Source: Actinomyces oris
GTDB taxonomy: Bacteria; Actinomycetota; Actinomycetes; Actinomycetales; Actinomycetaceae
DNA: 64,000 nt
Direction of reading: 5' to 3'
NCBI RefSeq assembly: GCF_001937445.1
Contig: NZ_MSKS01000009.1
Location: 62,001 to 126,000, forward strand
The notes beneath the pieces are model-generated. The model was not told the DNA's origin and searched no databases. It worked only from the letters and a program-made list of their open reading frames with translations. The translations under genes were made by a program, and so were the position numbers. Shown here piece after piece: positions 25,756 through 33,496 of the stretch. The stretch's first letter is position 1; each line of letters opens with the position of its first letter.

Positions 25756-27188
25756 GAGGCTGAGTCGCCCTCGCGGCCGTCCTGGCCACCGGCCGGGGAA
25801 CAGGCTGCGGCCGGGCTGACGGTGATCCGTGGGGCGACGTCGTCGGTGGGCGGCTGCCAGGAGGCGGCGTCGGCCTCGACCTGCTCGCCGGAGCGGATGT
25901 CCTTGACCGAGTCGGGGGCTCCGTCACCGCCGGGGAACCACACGAAGGGGATGGACCGTTTGTCCGCGGCCTTGATCTGCTTGCCGAACTTGGCGGCGCT
26001 GGGGGCCACGTCGGCGCTGATGCCGCGGGCGCGCAGCGCATCGGCGATGGCGTCGGAGGCGCAGCGGTGGGCCTCGTCGGTGACGGCCACGAGCACCGCT
26101 GTGGGCACGGAGCGGCTGACCTCCACCAGGCCCTCACCGATGACGCGGGCCAGGAGCCGGGACAGGCCGATGGAGATGCCCACACCGGGGAAGGTGCGCT
26201 TGCCGTTGGTGGCCAAGGAGTCGTAGCGGCCTCCGGAGCACACCGAGCCGAGGTCCTCGTGGCCGGCCATGAAGGACTCGTAGACCGTGCCGGTGTAGTA
26301 GTCCAGCCCGCGAGCGATCTTGAGGTCGGCGATGACGGCGCCGGGGCGGCGGCGTCCGGTGGCCTCGAGCAGGGCGGTCAGCTCAGCCAGGCCCTCGTTG
26401 AGGAGCTCGGTGGGCTCGGCGCCAGCCAGCGCCCGCAGGACCTGATCGGAGACGTCCTGGCCATCGGTGCCGGTGATGGTGGCGAGTCTGAGGGCCTGCG
26501 CCGCCTGCTGCGCGCTGATGCCGACGCTCTGGGTGAGCTCGGCGGCCACCTTCTCGGGGCCGATCTTGTCGAGCTTGTCGACCACGCGCAGGACTTCGAT
26601 GAGCCGGTCCGTGTCGATGCCGATCGACTGGTAGAAGCCCTGAGCGACCTTGCGGTTGGAGACGTGGATGGTGACCGCGGGCACCGGCAGGGCGCTGAGC
26701 GCCTCGTGCATGATGAGGGGGACCTCGACGTCGTGGTGGAGCGGCAGGGCGCCGTCACCGACGATGTCGATATCGGCCTGGATGAACTCGCGGAAGCGCC
26801 CCTCCTGGGGCCGTTCCCCGCGCCAGACCTTCTGGATCTGGTAACGCTTGAACGGGAAGGTCAGCAGCCCGGCGTTGTCGACGACGTAGCGGGCGAAGGG
26901 GACGGTCAGGTCGAAGTGGAGCCCCAGCTGCTTGCGCGGATCCGTCTCAGACTCGGCGTCGGCGGGATCGGCCTGCAGGCGGCTGAGCAGGTAGACCTCC
27001 TTGGAGGTCTCCCCCTTCTTCGTCAGCTCGCTCAGCGGCTCGACGGCACGGGTCTGGATGCCGCTGAAGCCGTGGAGCTCGAAGGTGCGGCGCAGGATGT
27101 CGACGAAGTGCTGCTCGACGATGTGGCCCGCAGGGAGCCACTCGGGGAAGCCGGACAGTGAGGAGAGAGCTTGTCGTACCTGTGCCAT
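25752..27188 (-). CDS. hisS: Histidyl-tRNA synthetase
   Basis: 478 aa class II synthetase. ATG at 27188 (MAQVRQALSS); a second in-frame ATG is 9 bases upstream. Motif 2 region WRGERPQEGRFREFIQ, HisA motif RGLDYYTGTVYE, motif 3 GVGISIGLSRLL, and a C-terminal anticodon-binding domain (SVPTAVLVAVTDEAHRC onward). The last 40 residues are a disordered Pro/Gly/Asp tail. It is somewhat longer than E. coli HisRS (424) owing to the insert PADAESETDPRKQ and the tail. Heads an operon with two GTPase genes by ATGA and GTGA overlaps. Confidence 0.95.
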   Translation of the reverse strand: MAQVRQALSSLSGFPEWLPAGHIVEQHFVDILRRTFELHGFSGIQTRAVEPLSELTKKGETSKEVYLLSRLQADPADAESETDPRKQLGLHFDLTVPFARYVVDNAGLLTFPFKRYQIQKVWRGERPQEGRFREFIQADIDIVGDGALPLHHDVEVPLIMHEALSALPVPAVTIHVSNRKVAQGFYQSIGIDTDRLIEVLRVVDKLDKIGPEKVAAELTQSVGISAQQAAQALRLATITGTDGQDVSDQVLRALAGAEPTELLNEGLAELTALLEATGRRRPGAVIADLKIARGLDYYTGTVYESFMAGHEDLGSVCSGGRYDSLATNGKRTFPGVGISIGLSRLLARVIGEGLVEVSRSVPTAVLVAVTDEAHRCASDAIADALRARGISADVAPSAAKFGKQIKAADKRSIPFVWFPGGDGAPDSVKDIRSGEQVEADAASWQPPTDDVAPRITVSPAAACSPAGGQDGREGDSAS

Positions 27189-27248
27189 GGTCCGCATTGT
27201 GTCATGACGAGCAGTGAGCCTGCGCGTCGCCGTCGGGCCCTGGCGCCA

Positions 27249-28064
27249 TCAGGCCTTGAGGTCTCCCCCACGGATCTTGGCCTCGGCGAGGTAGGGGTTG
27301 CCGTGGTGCTCGTGCTCCATGGTGGTCACTGCACCGTGCCCGGGCAGCAGGATGGTGGCCGGGTCGACGGCGTTGGCCAGGAAGCGCAGGGTGGCGAGCA
27401 TCTGCACCTGGTCTCCGCCGGGCAGATCAGTGCGTCCCACGGATCCCTTGAAGATGACGTCGCCGTCGAGGGCCATGAGGTAGGTGTGCTCCTCGTCGGC
27501 GACGGCGGGGTCGTCATCGATGACCTCGGCCTCGTAGAGCAGGGCGTTGTCGGCCAGGCGGGCCTCGAAGAAGAACAGCGTGGAGCCCTCCGAGTGGCCC
27601 GGAGCGGGGACCGCGCGCAGCGCGATGCCGGGGACCAGCTCGATGGCCTGGGAGAAGCCGTCTGCCGGGAAGAGACGGATATCGGCGGGCTGCTTCCACT
27701 CGCTGCCGGCCATGTCGGTGAAGCTCATGCCGTTGGCGCTGATACCAGTGGTGATGTCGGGCTCCTCGAGCCGGTAGCGGTCGCGCTCGGGGATGTAGAC
27801 CGGCACGTCGACGGCGTCGTCACTGGTGAGCAGGCCCTCAGCGTGGGCGGCCTCGATGAGCGCCTGGCTGTCCCACACGTGGTCGGCGTGACCGTGGGTG
27901 AGCAGGATGGCGCTCAGGGTCAGGTGATTGGACCGCAGGAGGGCCATGGCGCCCCGCACGGAGCCGGCTCCGGGGTCGACGACGAGGGCGGGCTCACCCG
28001 GGCCTGCGGCCAGGACGTAGCAGTTGGCGGCGAACACGGGTGCGATGGTGCGCTCCAAGATCAT
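27249..28064 (-). CDS. Metallo-beta-lactamase-fold hydrolase (glyoxalase II-like)
   Basis: 271 aa. Metal-binding motif THGHADHVWD near residue 56, then PAPGHSEGS (third His), GSVGRTDLPGGD (bridging Asp) and LPGHG near the C-terminus: a complete dinuclear site. Family members hydrolyse glutathione or mycothiol thioesters and related compounds; the substrate is not evident. A hydrophilic insert between residues 85 and 125 (VPVYIPERDRYRLEEPDITTG) is unusual. TAGGCT lies 6 bases before the ATG, so the transcript may be leaderless. 60 bases separate it from hisS downstream. Confidence 0.88.
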   Translation of the reverse strand: MILERTIAPVFAANCYVLAAGPGEPALVVDPGAGSVRGAMALLRSNHLTLSAILLTHGHADHVWDSQALIEAAHAEGLLTSDDAVDVPVYIPERDRYRLEEPDITTGISANGMSFTDMAGSEWKQPADIRLFPADGFSQAIELVPGIALRAVPAPGHSEGSTLFFFEARLADNALLYEAEVIDDDPAVADEEHTYLMALDGDVIFKGSVGRTDLPGGDQVQMLATLRFLANAVDPATILLPGHGAVTTMEHEHHGNPYLAEAKIRGGDLKA

Positions 28065-28144
28065 GCCCCCAGCCTACTTGGGCCGTCTGGGAACAGTGTC
28101 GATACGGGTCAAAGAGCTGCTCAGGTCCACAGGACCCGGCTGGC

Positions 28145-29758
28145 TCACCGAAGGTGAAGCCGCCGCCCCCACCAGTGCTCAATGAGCCAGCGGTCGTGGC
28201 TGGCGACGATGAGCGTGCCCGTCCATGTCCTCAAAGCGGCCTCGAACATCTCGAGGGCGTCCAGGTCCAGGTAGTTCGTGGGCTCGTCGACGACAAGCAC
28301 CTCAGGCCCCGCAGCAGCGGCAAGGGCCAGCTGAACGCGGCGCTGGTTGCCGTCGGAGAGCTCGCTGATGGGACGGTTCCACAGGCGCGGGTGCAGGGCT
28401 CCCCGGCCGCGGTCCCCGATCCCCTCGGTCCACACGCTCTCATCCACCCCAGGGTCGCCGAGTTTCGGCAGGTGCTGGGGTATCCGGAGCACCGAACCGG
28501 ATACCGTGAGGCTGCCGACGGAGTCCTCCGTGGGTGCTGACCGCCTACCCATCCAGGCCAGAAGCGTGGACTTGCCGCTGCCATTGGCGCCGGTGACCAG
28601 CAGGTGCTCGCCTGCCATGACATCGACCGTGACCGGCGCAAGGCGCCCGGGTACGACCGCTGACCGGGCCGAGACCGCCATCCCTGTTCGCTGCGCCGGT
28701 TCAGTCAGACGCAGCTGCAGGTCGTAGGAGCGGGGCCTGCGCACCTCGGTACTGGCGAGTGCCTCCAGCCGGCGGTCGTCCTGCGTCTGGCGCCGGGTGG
28801 AGACGCGCTGGGCGCGGTCGGCGTAGAACTTCCGGGCTATGCGGGCCTCGGTCCGGGGCGCTGCCCCGCTGTGCCCAACGATCTCGGAGTCGCGACGGTG
28901 ACGCACGAGCTTGCGCCGCTGCTCCTGCTGACGCTGGTGAAGACTGCGGTGGGACGACCTGGCGTGCGCCTTGTCCACGAGGTAGTCGCTGTATCGCCCC
29001 GAGCACCGGTAGGCACCCATGGGGCCGCTGTCCCCGGAGGCGGTGGCCAGTGCCTGCCACGGCGCCGTGTCGAGGTCGACGACGGCGGTGGCCACCTCGT
29101 CAATGAAGGCACGATCATGAGAGGTGAACAGGACCGGTCCGGGCCATGACACCATCATCTCGCTCAAGTAGCTACTGCTACCGGCATCCAGGTGGTTGGT
29201 GGGCTCGTCGAGCACCAGCGCCTGACCGGCTGAAAGAAGCAGAGCCGCGATCTCCAGCCTCCCCCGTTGGCCCGGCGACAGGGAGGAGACGAGGCGGCCT
29301 GTATCCACGCGCCCCAGTCCCAGCCCGGCGAGCGCCTCAGCCCGTCGAGCCGGCAGGTTCCAGGCGTCGAGCGACTCAAGCCGGGTCAGTAACGAGTCGT
29401 ATTCCTCGGCGAGGGAGCCGGCTTCAGCTCCGGCCTGGGCAATGGCCTCGCTCATGCACTCGAAACGACCAAGCGCGTCCAGGGTCTCAGCGCAGACGGC
29501 GTCGAGGTAGCCCGCGATCGACGTTGCAGTCGACTCCTCCGAGTCGGCCGCCGGCGGGCCGTGATGCTCAGGCACGCTGACAGTCCCGTGATCAGGGAAC
29601 AGCTCACCGGTGGCCAGGCGCAGGAGCGTGGACTTCCCCGATCCGTTGGGGCCGACGACGCAGACGCGTTCGTCGTCGGAGACCGTAAGGTTGATGTTCT
29701 CCAGCAAGGGGGCGGAGGTGTAGGAGAAGCTGACATGGGAGAAACTGATCGCAGGCAT
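28145..29758 (-). CDS. ABC-F family ATPase
   Basis: 537 aa with two ABC domains and no TM segments. The start is the ATG at 29758 with AAGGA eight bases upstream. Domain 1: GPNGSGKST, LSPGQRGRLEIAALLL, LVLDEPTNHLD. Domain 2: GANGSGKST, ELSDGNQRRVQLALAA, LVVDEPTNYLD. An Arg/His-rich linker (KAHARSSHRSLHQRQQEQRRK) joins them. ABC-F proteins bind the ribosomal E-site and either ease stalled translation or protect against antibiotics; the linker length suggests a possible antibiotic-protection member, but the class cannot be settled by eye. The C-terminus RRLHLR abuts no extra domain. Confidence 0.9.
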   Translation of the reverse strand: MPAISFSHVSFSYTSAPLLENINLTVSDDERVCVVGPNGSGKSTLLRLATGELFPDHGTVSVPEHHGPPAADSEESTATSIAGYLDAVCAETLDALGRFECMSEAIAQAGAEAGSLAEEYDSLLTRLESLDAWNLPARRAEALAGLGLGRVDTGRLVSSLSPGQRGRLEIAALLLSAGQALVLDEPTNHLDAGSSSYLSEMMVSWPGPVLFTSHDRAFIDEVATAVVDLDTAPWQALATASGDSGPMGAYRCSGRYSDYLVDKAHARSSHRSLHQRQQEQRRKLVRHRRDSEIVGHSGAAPRTEARIARKFYADRAQRVSTRRQTQDDRRLEALASTEVRRPRSYDLQLRLTEPAQRTGMAVSARSAVVPGRLAPVTVDVMAGEHLLVTGANGSGKSTLLAWMGRRSAPTEDSVGSLTVSGSVLRIPQHLPKLGDPGVDESVWTEGIGDRGRGALHPRLWNRPISELSDGNQRRVQLALAAAAGPEVLVVDEPTNYLDLDALEMFEAALRTWTGTLIVASHDRWLIEHWWGRRLHLR

Positions 29759-30066
29759 GACTCGTCCTTGGCATGAGGCGGTGGGGGCACAGGGGCAAGT
29801 CACGCGAGCATGGTCACATGCTAACAGCGCCAGTCGTCGACAAGGCCTGGGGAACCGACACCGGCCCGCTTGTGAGGGGCATCGGCGCTCAACGAATCAA
29901 CGGAAATCAGTGGGGCGAAGGATGGTGAATGCTGCCGGCGGGAACGTAGACTTTCGGCACTGCCGTCCTCCGACGGCACCTCACCACCACCCGGCTTGAC
30001 AGCCGGGCGCGAACGGAACGGAGCGGTCACGCCGCTCCCTCCCCGTCAACCATGAAGGAGCATCCC
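29759..30066. other. Divergent promoter region between ABC-F and DUF349 genes
   Basis: 308 bases without a gene. A TAGACT (29947-29952) could be a plus-strand -10. A GC hairpin CCCGGC-ttgaca-GCCGGG lies at about 29991-30007, in the presumed leader of the DUF349 gene. No SD-equipped short ORF seen. Confidence 0.4.
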
Positions 30067-31608
30067 GTGACTGAGCGGATCCAGCCCGACAACCGGTCTG
30101 ACAACCAGCCCGAGGCTGAGCAGACCATCCAGCCGACCGACCTGAGCGAGTCGGCAGCGCCCAGCCCGACGGAGCAGCCCACAGCGGCGTCCTCTGACGA
30201 GCCGGCATCTCCCGCCTCCGAGGAGCCCGCCCAGACCGAGCAGCCGACAGAGAAGGTTCAGGCCTCCGAGGCCACCCCGCAGGACGCCACGCCGACCCCG
30301 GCCGAGGTTCCCGCCCCTGCAGCGGCGCCTGCGGCACCTGCCGAGCCGGCCGTCGACCCGCAGGAGGCGATGGACGCAGCCAAGTGGGGGCGCGTGGACG
30401 GCGAGGGCCGGGTCTACGTCCAAGACGGCGGCGCCGAGCGCGAGGTCGGCCAGTTCCCCGATGCTCCGATCGCCGAGGCGATGGCCTTCTATGTGCGCCG
30501 CTACCTGGATCTCAAGGCGACCATCGACCTGTTTGCCACCCGTCTGCCCCAGCTCAGCGTCCGAGAGATCGACTCGACCCTGTCCTCGATCTCCGAGTCC
30601 CTCACCGAGCCGGCCGCCGTCGGTGACCTGGAGGGACTGCGGGCCCGTTTCGCCGCCCTGAAGACTGTGGCCGCCGAGCGACGCGAGGCTGTCTCCGCTG
30701 AGCGCGCGGCCGCCAAGGAGCAGGCCCTCAAGGAGCGTACGGCGATCGTCGAGCGCGCTGAGGCCATCGCCGAGCAGGACCCGGCTCGCACGCAGTGGAA
30801 GAACTCCGGCGCCGAGCTGCGTGAGCTGCTCGAGTCCTGGAAGGCCGCGCAGCGGCGCGGGCCGCGCCTGGACCGTCCCACCGAGGACGGGCTGTGGAAG
30901 CGCTTCTCCCACGCGCGCACCACCTTCGACCGTCACCGCCGCCAGTTCTTCAGCGAGCTGGACGCCAAGCAGGCGCAGGTGCGGGCCGCCAAGGAGGCGC
31001 TCATCAAGCGTGCCGAGGAGATGCAGACCTCCACCGACTGGGCCGGCACCTCCGCGAAGTACCGTGACCTGCTGGCCGAGTGGAAGAAGGCCGGACGCGC
31101 CTCCCGCAAGGAGGATGACGCCCTGTGGGCCCGTTTCCGTGCCGCCCAGCAGGTCTTCTACGATGCCCGCCGCGCCAAGGACGAGGCCGTCGACGCCGAG
31201 TTCGCCGAGAACCTCAAGGTCAAGGAGGCGCTGGTGGCCAAGGCCGAGGCGCTCCTGCCCATCAAGGACATCAAGGCCGCCAAGAAGGCACTGCGCCCCA
31301 TTCAGGACGCCTGGGAGGAGGCCGGGCGGGTCCCGCGCGGCGCGGTGCGTCGTATCGAGGGCCGCATGCGCGCCGTCGAGGACGCGATCCGTGAGGCCGA
31401 GAACGCCGAGTGGCGCCGCACCGACCCGGAGACCAAGGCCCGCGCCGAAGGCCTGGCCGGTCAGCTCCAGGACGCGATCGCCGGTCTGGAGAAGGACCTG
31501 GCTGCTGCCCAGGCCACCGGTGACGCCAAGAAGATCGCCGAGACCGAGGCCGCGCTGACGGCTCGCCGGGCCTGGCTCGAGCAGGTGCTGCGCTCGGCCA
31601 AGGCCTGA
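30067..31608 (+). CDS. DUF349 domain-containing protein
   Basis: 513 aa cytoplasmic protein of several DUF349 helical repeats (WKKAGRASRKEDDALWARFRAAQQVFYDAR is one; others at WKAAQRRGPRLDRPTEDGLWKRF and the AWEEAGRVPRGAVR segment). Residues 1-105 are a disordered Pro/Glu/Gln/Thr region. DUF349 proteins are widespread in Actinobacteria with unclear function. Start: GTG at 30067, because AAGGAG lies six bases before it; the upstream ATG at 30052 overlaps that SD and lacks its own. Closed by a hairpin at 31654-31688. Confidence 0.85.
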   Translation: MTERIQPDNRSDNQPEAEQTIQPTDLSESAAPSPTEQPTAASSDEPASPASEEPAQTEQPTEKVQASEATPQDATPTPAEVPAPAAAPAAPAEPAVDPQEAMDAAKWGRVDGEGRVYVQDGGAEREVGQFPDAPIAEAMAFYVRRYLDLKATIDLFATRLPQLSVREIDSTLSSISESLTEPAAVGDLEGLRARFAALKTVAAERREAVSAERAAAKEQALKERTAIVERAEAIAEQDPARTQWKNSGAELRELLESWKAAQRRGPRLDRPTEDGLWKRFSHARTTFDRHRRQFFSELDAKQAQVRAAKEALIKRAEEMQTSTDWAGTSAKYRDLLAEWKKAGRASRKEDDALWARFRAAQQVFYDARRAKDEAVDAEFAENLKVKEALVAKAEALLPIKDIKAAKKALRPIQDAWEEAGRVPRGAVRRIEGRMRAVEDAIREAENAEWRRTDPETKARAEGLAGQLQDAIAGLEKDLAAAQATGDAKKIAETEAALTARRAWLEQVLRSAKA

Positions 31609-31653
31609 CCCGAGCACCTTCCGCTCAGTTCTGAGACTGAAGGAACACCTGAG

Positions 31654-31688
31654 GCGGGGCCGACGCCACCCACCGGTGTCGGCCCCGC
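31654..31688 (+). terminator. Terminator of the DUF349 gene
   Basis: Perfect 11 bp stem GCGGGGCCGAC/GTCGGCCCCGC (31654-31664 and 31678-31688) with a 13-base loop, followed by TTCGTGTCTCGT. It starts 45 bases past the stop codon. Confidence 0.8.
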
Positions 31689-31820
31689 TTCGTGTCTCGT
31701 CCTGGCATCCCTAGTTGTTGTGAGTCATGAGGTTGTAGTCGTGGGTGAGGGCAGCGGGACTTGAGCTGTCAGAATGAGTGGCGCTGAATCATCGTTCTGA
31801 CAGTAGAAACCCCCGCTGCC

Positions 31821-31979
31821 ATGACCCACCGTAACGCTGTGTTGACGCCTCGGAGCCGCTACCGGCTCGTGATGCGTGTCCAGGCCGGTCACCCCATCGC
31901 CCATGTAGCCGCCGAGGGCCGAGTCTCCGTCGCGGGCATCCCTGATGAGCCTCGTCGGGATCTTGACGTCGATCACTAA
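31821..31979 (+). pseudogene. IS481-type transposase N-terminal remnant
   Basis: A 52-codon frame: MTHRNAVLTPRSRYRLVMRV, then QAGHPIAHVAAEGRVSVAGI, then unrelated residues to a TAA. The first 40 residues match the helix-turn-helix start of IS481-family transposases (T/S-H-x-N-A-x-L-T-P, then a Rxx-L...AAxxGVS pattern). The DDE catalytic domain is missing, so the element is dead. Upstream, CTGTCAGAA/TTCTGACAG (about 31767-31804) forms an inverted repeat, and a possible IS left end lies at 31711-31760, but a terminal repeat could not be proven. Confidence 0.65.
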
Positions 31980-31991
31980 TATGTGCATAGT
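31963..31991 (+). promoter_or_regulatory. Promoter of the EXLDI gene
   Basis: TTGACG (31963-31968), 17-base spacer, CATAGT (31986-31991); the ATG at 31999 follows 7 bases later. The -35 lies inside the end of the IS remnant, so the insertion may have reshaped the promoter. Confidence 0.55.
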
Positions 31992-31998
31992 CATGTTC

Positions 31999-32504
31999 AT
32001 GCCAACACGAAACGTCTATGTTTCAGAGGATGATGTGAGCCTTTTCGCTGAGGCGGGGGAGATCGCCGGTAGTCTCTCGTCTGCCATCGTTGAGGCCCTC
32101 CGTGACTATGTCAAGAAGCGTGGCACTCGGCCGAGGGCTATCAGGAGATCGAACTGAAGCTGTCTACGGGCGACGTGGATCGTCGGGTCACGTTCGTCGG
32201 TCGACGCCTGGTGCGCCTGACGAGACCGGATCCTGAGGGAACCCGCATCGACACGGTCTACCTCACAGCCAAGGGCCAGCTGGCTGTAGCGACAAAGGTT
32301 CAGAGGAGGCTGCCGGACTGGACTGCTGGCCAGGACGACCTTTGGTCCAACCCGGAAACATGGAGTCGGGACTTCTGGATCGCCGGGGACAGAACTCTGA
32401 GTGTCTTCCCAGACATTGATCACCTTCAAAAGGAGGATCCGGTTATGGCAGAGCAAGCCCGGGCGGCGCTGGCCACTCCGGCTCTCGAGGTCTTGGACAT
32501 CTGA
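31999..32504 (+). pseudogene. EXLDI family gene, broken by a frameshift
   Basis: Two frames together encode one EXLDI protein. Frame 1 from the ATG at 31999: MPTRNVYVSEDDVSLFAEAG, then EIAGSLSSAIVEALRDYVKK, then out of frame to a TGA at 32157. The continuing frame gives EGYQEIELKLSTGDVDRRVT, FVGRRLVRLTRPDPEGTRID and so on to the family's closing motif, here EVLDI, before the TGA at 32504. The shift of one base (a -1 or +2 change) lies within about 32115-32140. N- and C-terminal signatures are both clear, so this is a recent loss or a sequencing indel rather than an old relic. EXLDI proteins are small actinobacterial proteins of unknown function, often near toxin-antitoxin or ABC genes. Confidence 0.75.
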
Positions 32505-32885
32505 CATGCAACCTTCAACCCCAAAACAGTACGTCCAGGCTCCTACTTTATCTGTCCTGGATGTTGCCAAAATATAAAATCGGAAGTTGCTACGAGGTGC
32601 CAGCGCTTAATGGAGTATTCTGGTTCTTCAGTACCCAATGGAGTGGGTAACACAACTCTCGTCAGAATCGAGATTCATCCCTCTCCCTGGCCTCATCGAC
32701 CGATGTGGCGACGAGTCATTTCTCCCCCATCCCATGGGAGGTCACCCCTCCACTAGCAGCATCGCAGCATCGCAGCATCGAGGCTGCCAACTACCAGCTA
32801 CGTAAGGATCGTCGACGAACCGGGGACACTTCTCCTCTGATAAGCCGGAGGACAAACCGCTGAAGACTGGTGATCTGCGACACCT
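32505..32885. other. Intergenic stretch with a short tandem repeat
   Basis: About 380 bases without a supportable gene, AT-richer than the chromosome (for example AAAATATAAAATCGG near 32570). An 8-base unit AGCATCGC repeats nearly three times at 32758-32780. AATGGAGT occurs twice (near 32610 and 32638). Nothing else is recognisable. Confidence 0.5.
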
Positions 32886-33254
32886 GTGGGCAAAAGAGTC
32901 CGAGAACGCGACAAGGAGAAAAGGCTAGCCCCGTCCAAGCGCAAGGCCAAGAGCAAACTCGTCGACGGACAGGTCGCCACCGACTGGAACAAGACCCTGA
33001 CCCAGTTCACCGCCGCCTACCTCAACCAAATCAATCTAAACCTTGCACAAAACACTGGACAGGCTCATGAGGGATTCACCGACTACCTCGTCGATATTAT
33101 TTCAGACCTTGAGACGGTGGACTGGGAGATACCGGACTCATTGCCCAACGTCTGCATGAGGTCACCAGACCTTACGGCTGGAAATCCCTCGATTCAGGCT
33201 TGGCAGATCATGGCGGTGGTGCCAGCGTCGCTCAGGTCCTGCAGACCGATCTGA
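32886..33254 (+). CDS. Orphan hypothetical protein, possibly a frameshifted fragment
   Basis: 122 codons from a GTG (no SD). The N-terminus is Lys/Arg-rich (GKRVRERDKEKRLAPSKRKAKSK), the middle acidic and helical (TDWNKTLTQFTAAYLNQINL, then YLVDIISDLETVDWEIPDSL). After about 33137 the -1 frame looks more protein-like (IAQRLHEVTRPYGWKSLDSG, LADHGGGASVAQVLQ, ending DLKQTVDASS at 33280), so the true product may have been longer and broken by an indel. No family recognised. Codon use is less GC3-biased than in neighbours, consistent with acquired DNA. Confidence 0.4.
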   Translation: MGKRVRERDKEKRLAPSKRKAKSKLVDGQVATDWNKTLTQFTAAYLNQINLNLAQNTGQAHEGFTDYLVDIISDLETVDWEIPDSLPNVCMRSPDLTAGNPSIQAWQIMAVVPASLRSCRPI

Positions 33255-33336
33255 AGCAGACAGTGGATGCGTCATCATAGCCAGGTCCGGATCAGTCAGG
33301 ACTTCCTGGGTCAGCGTGGACACAGCAGACTGGTGA

Positions 33337-33400
33337 GGAGGCATCATAGGAGTACCTCCTAGTGAATCTTGATCGAGAAACCGGGTCCTATGATGCCTCC
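33337..33400. repeat. 15-bp perfect inverted repeat
   Basis: GGAGGCATCATAGGA (33337-33351) and its exact complement (33386-33400) with a 34-base loop. It lies 97 bases past the 3' end of the TipA-like gene and at the edge of the decayed patch. It could be a terminator for that gene or the ends of a small mobile element. Confidence 0.6.
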
Positions 33401-33496
33401 CTGACTCTCTTCTCAGCCAGGAACCTCGCAGGAACTACCACCACACTAAGAGACTCACCCCGCGTCTCGTCCTGGTGTCGCTGGTCGAGCGATCTG

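Noticed and set aside
30052-30054. ATG as start of the DUF349 gene
   Set aside because: It lies immediately before the AAGGAG that fits the GTG at 30067 and has no SD of its own.
32758-32780. Tandem 8-bp repeat as a possible CRISPR or satellite
   Set aside because: Under three copies, no spacers and no cas genes; it is only a short slippage repeat.
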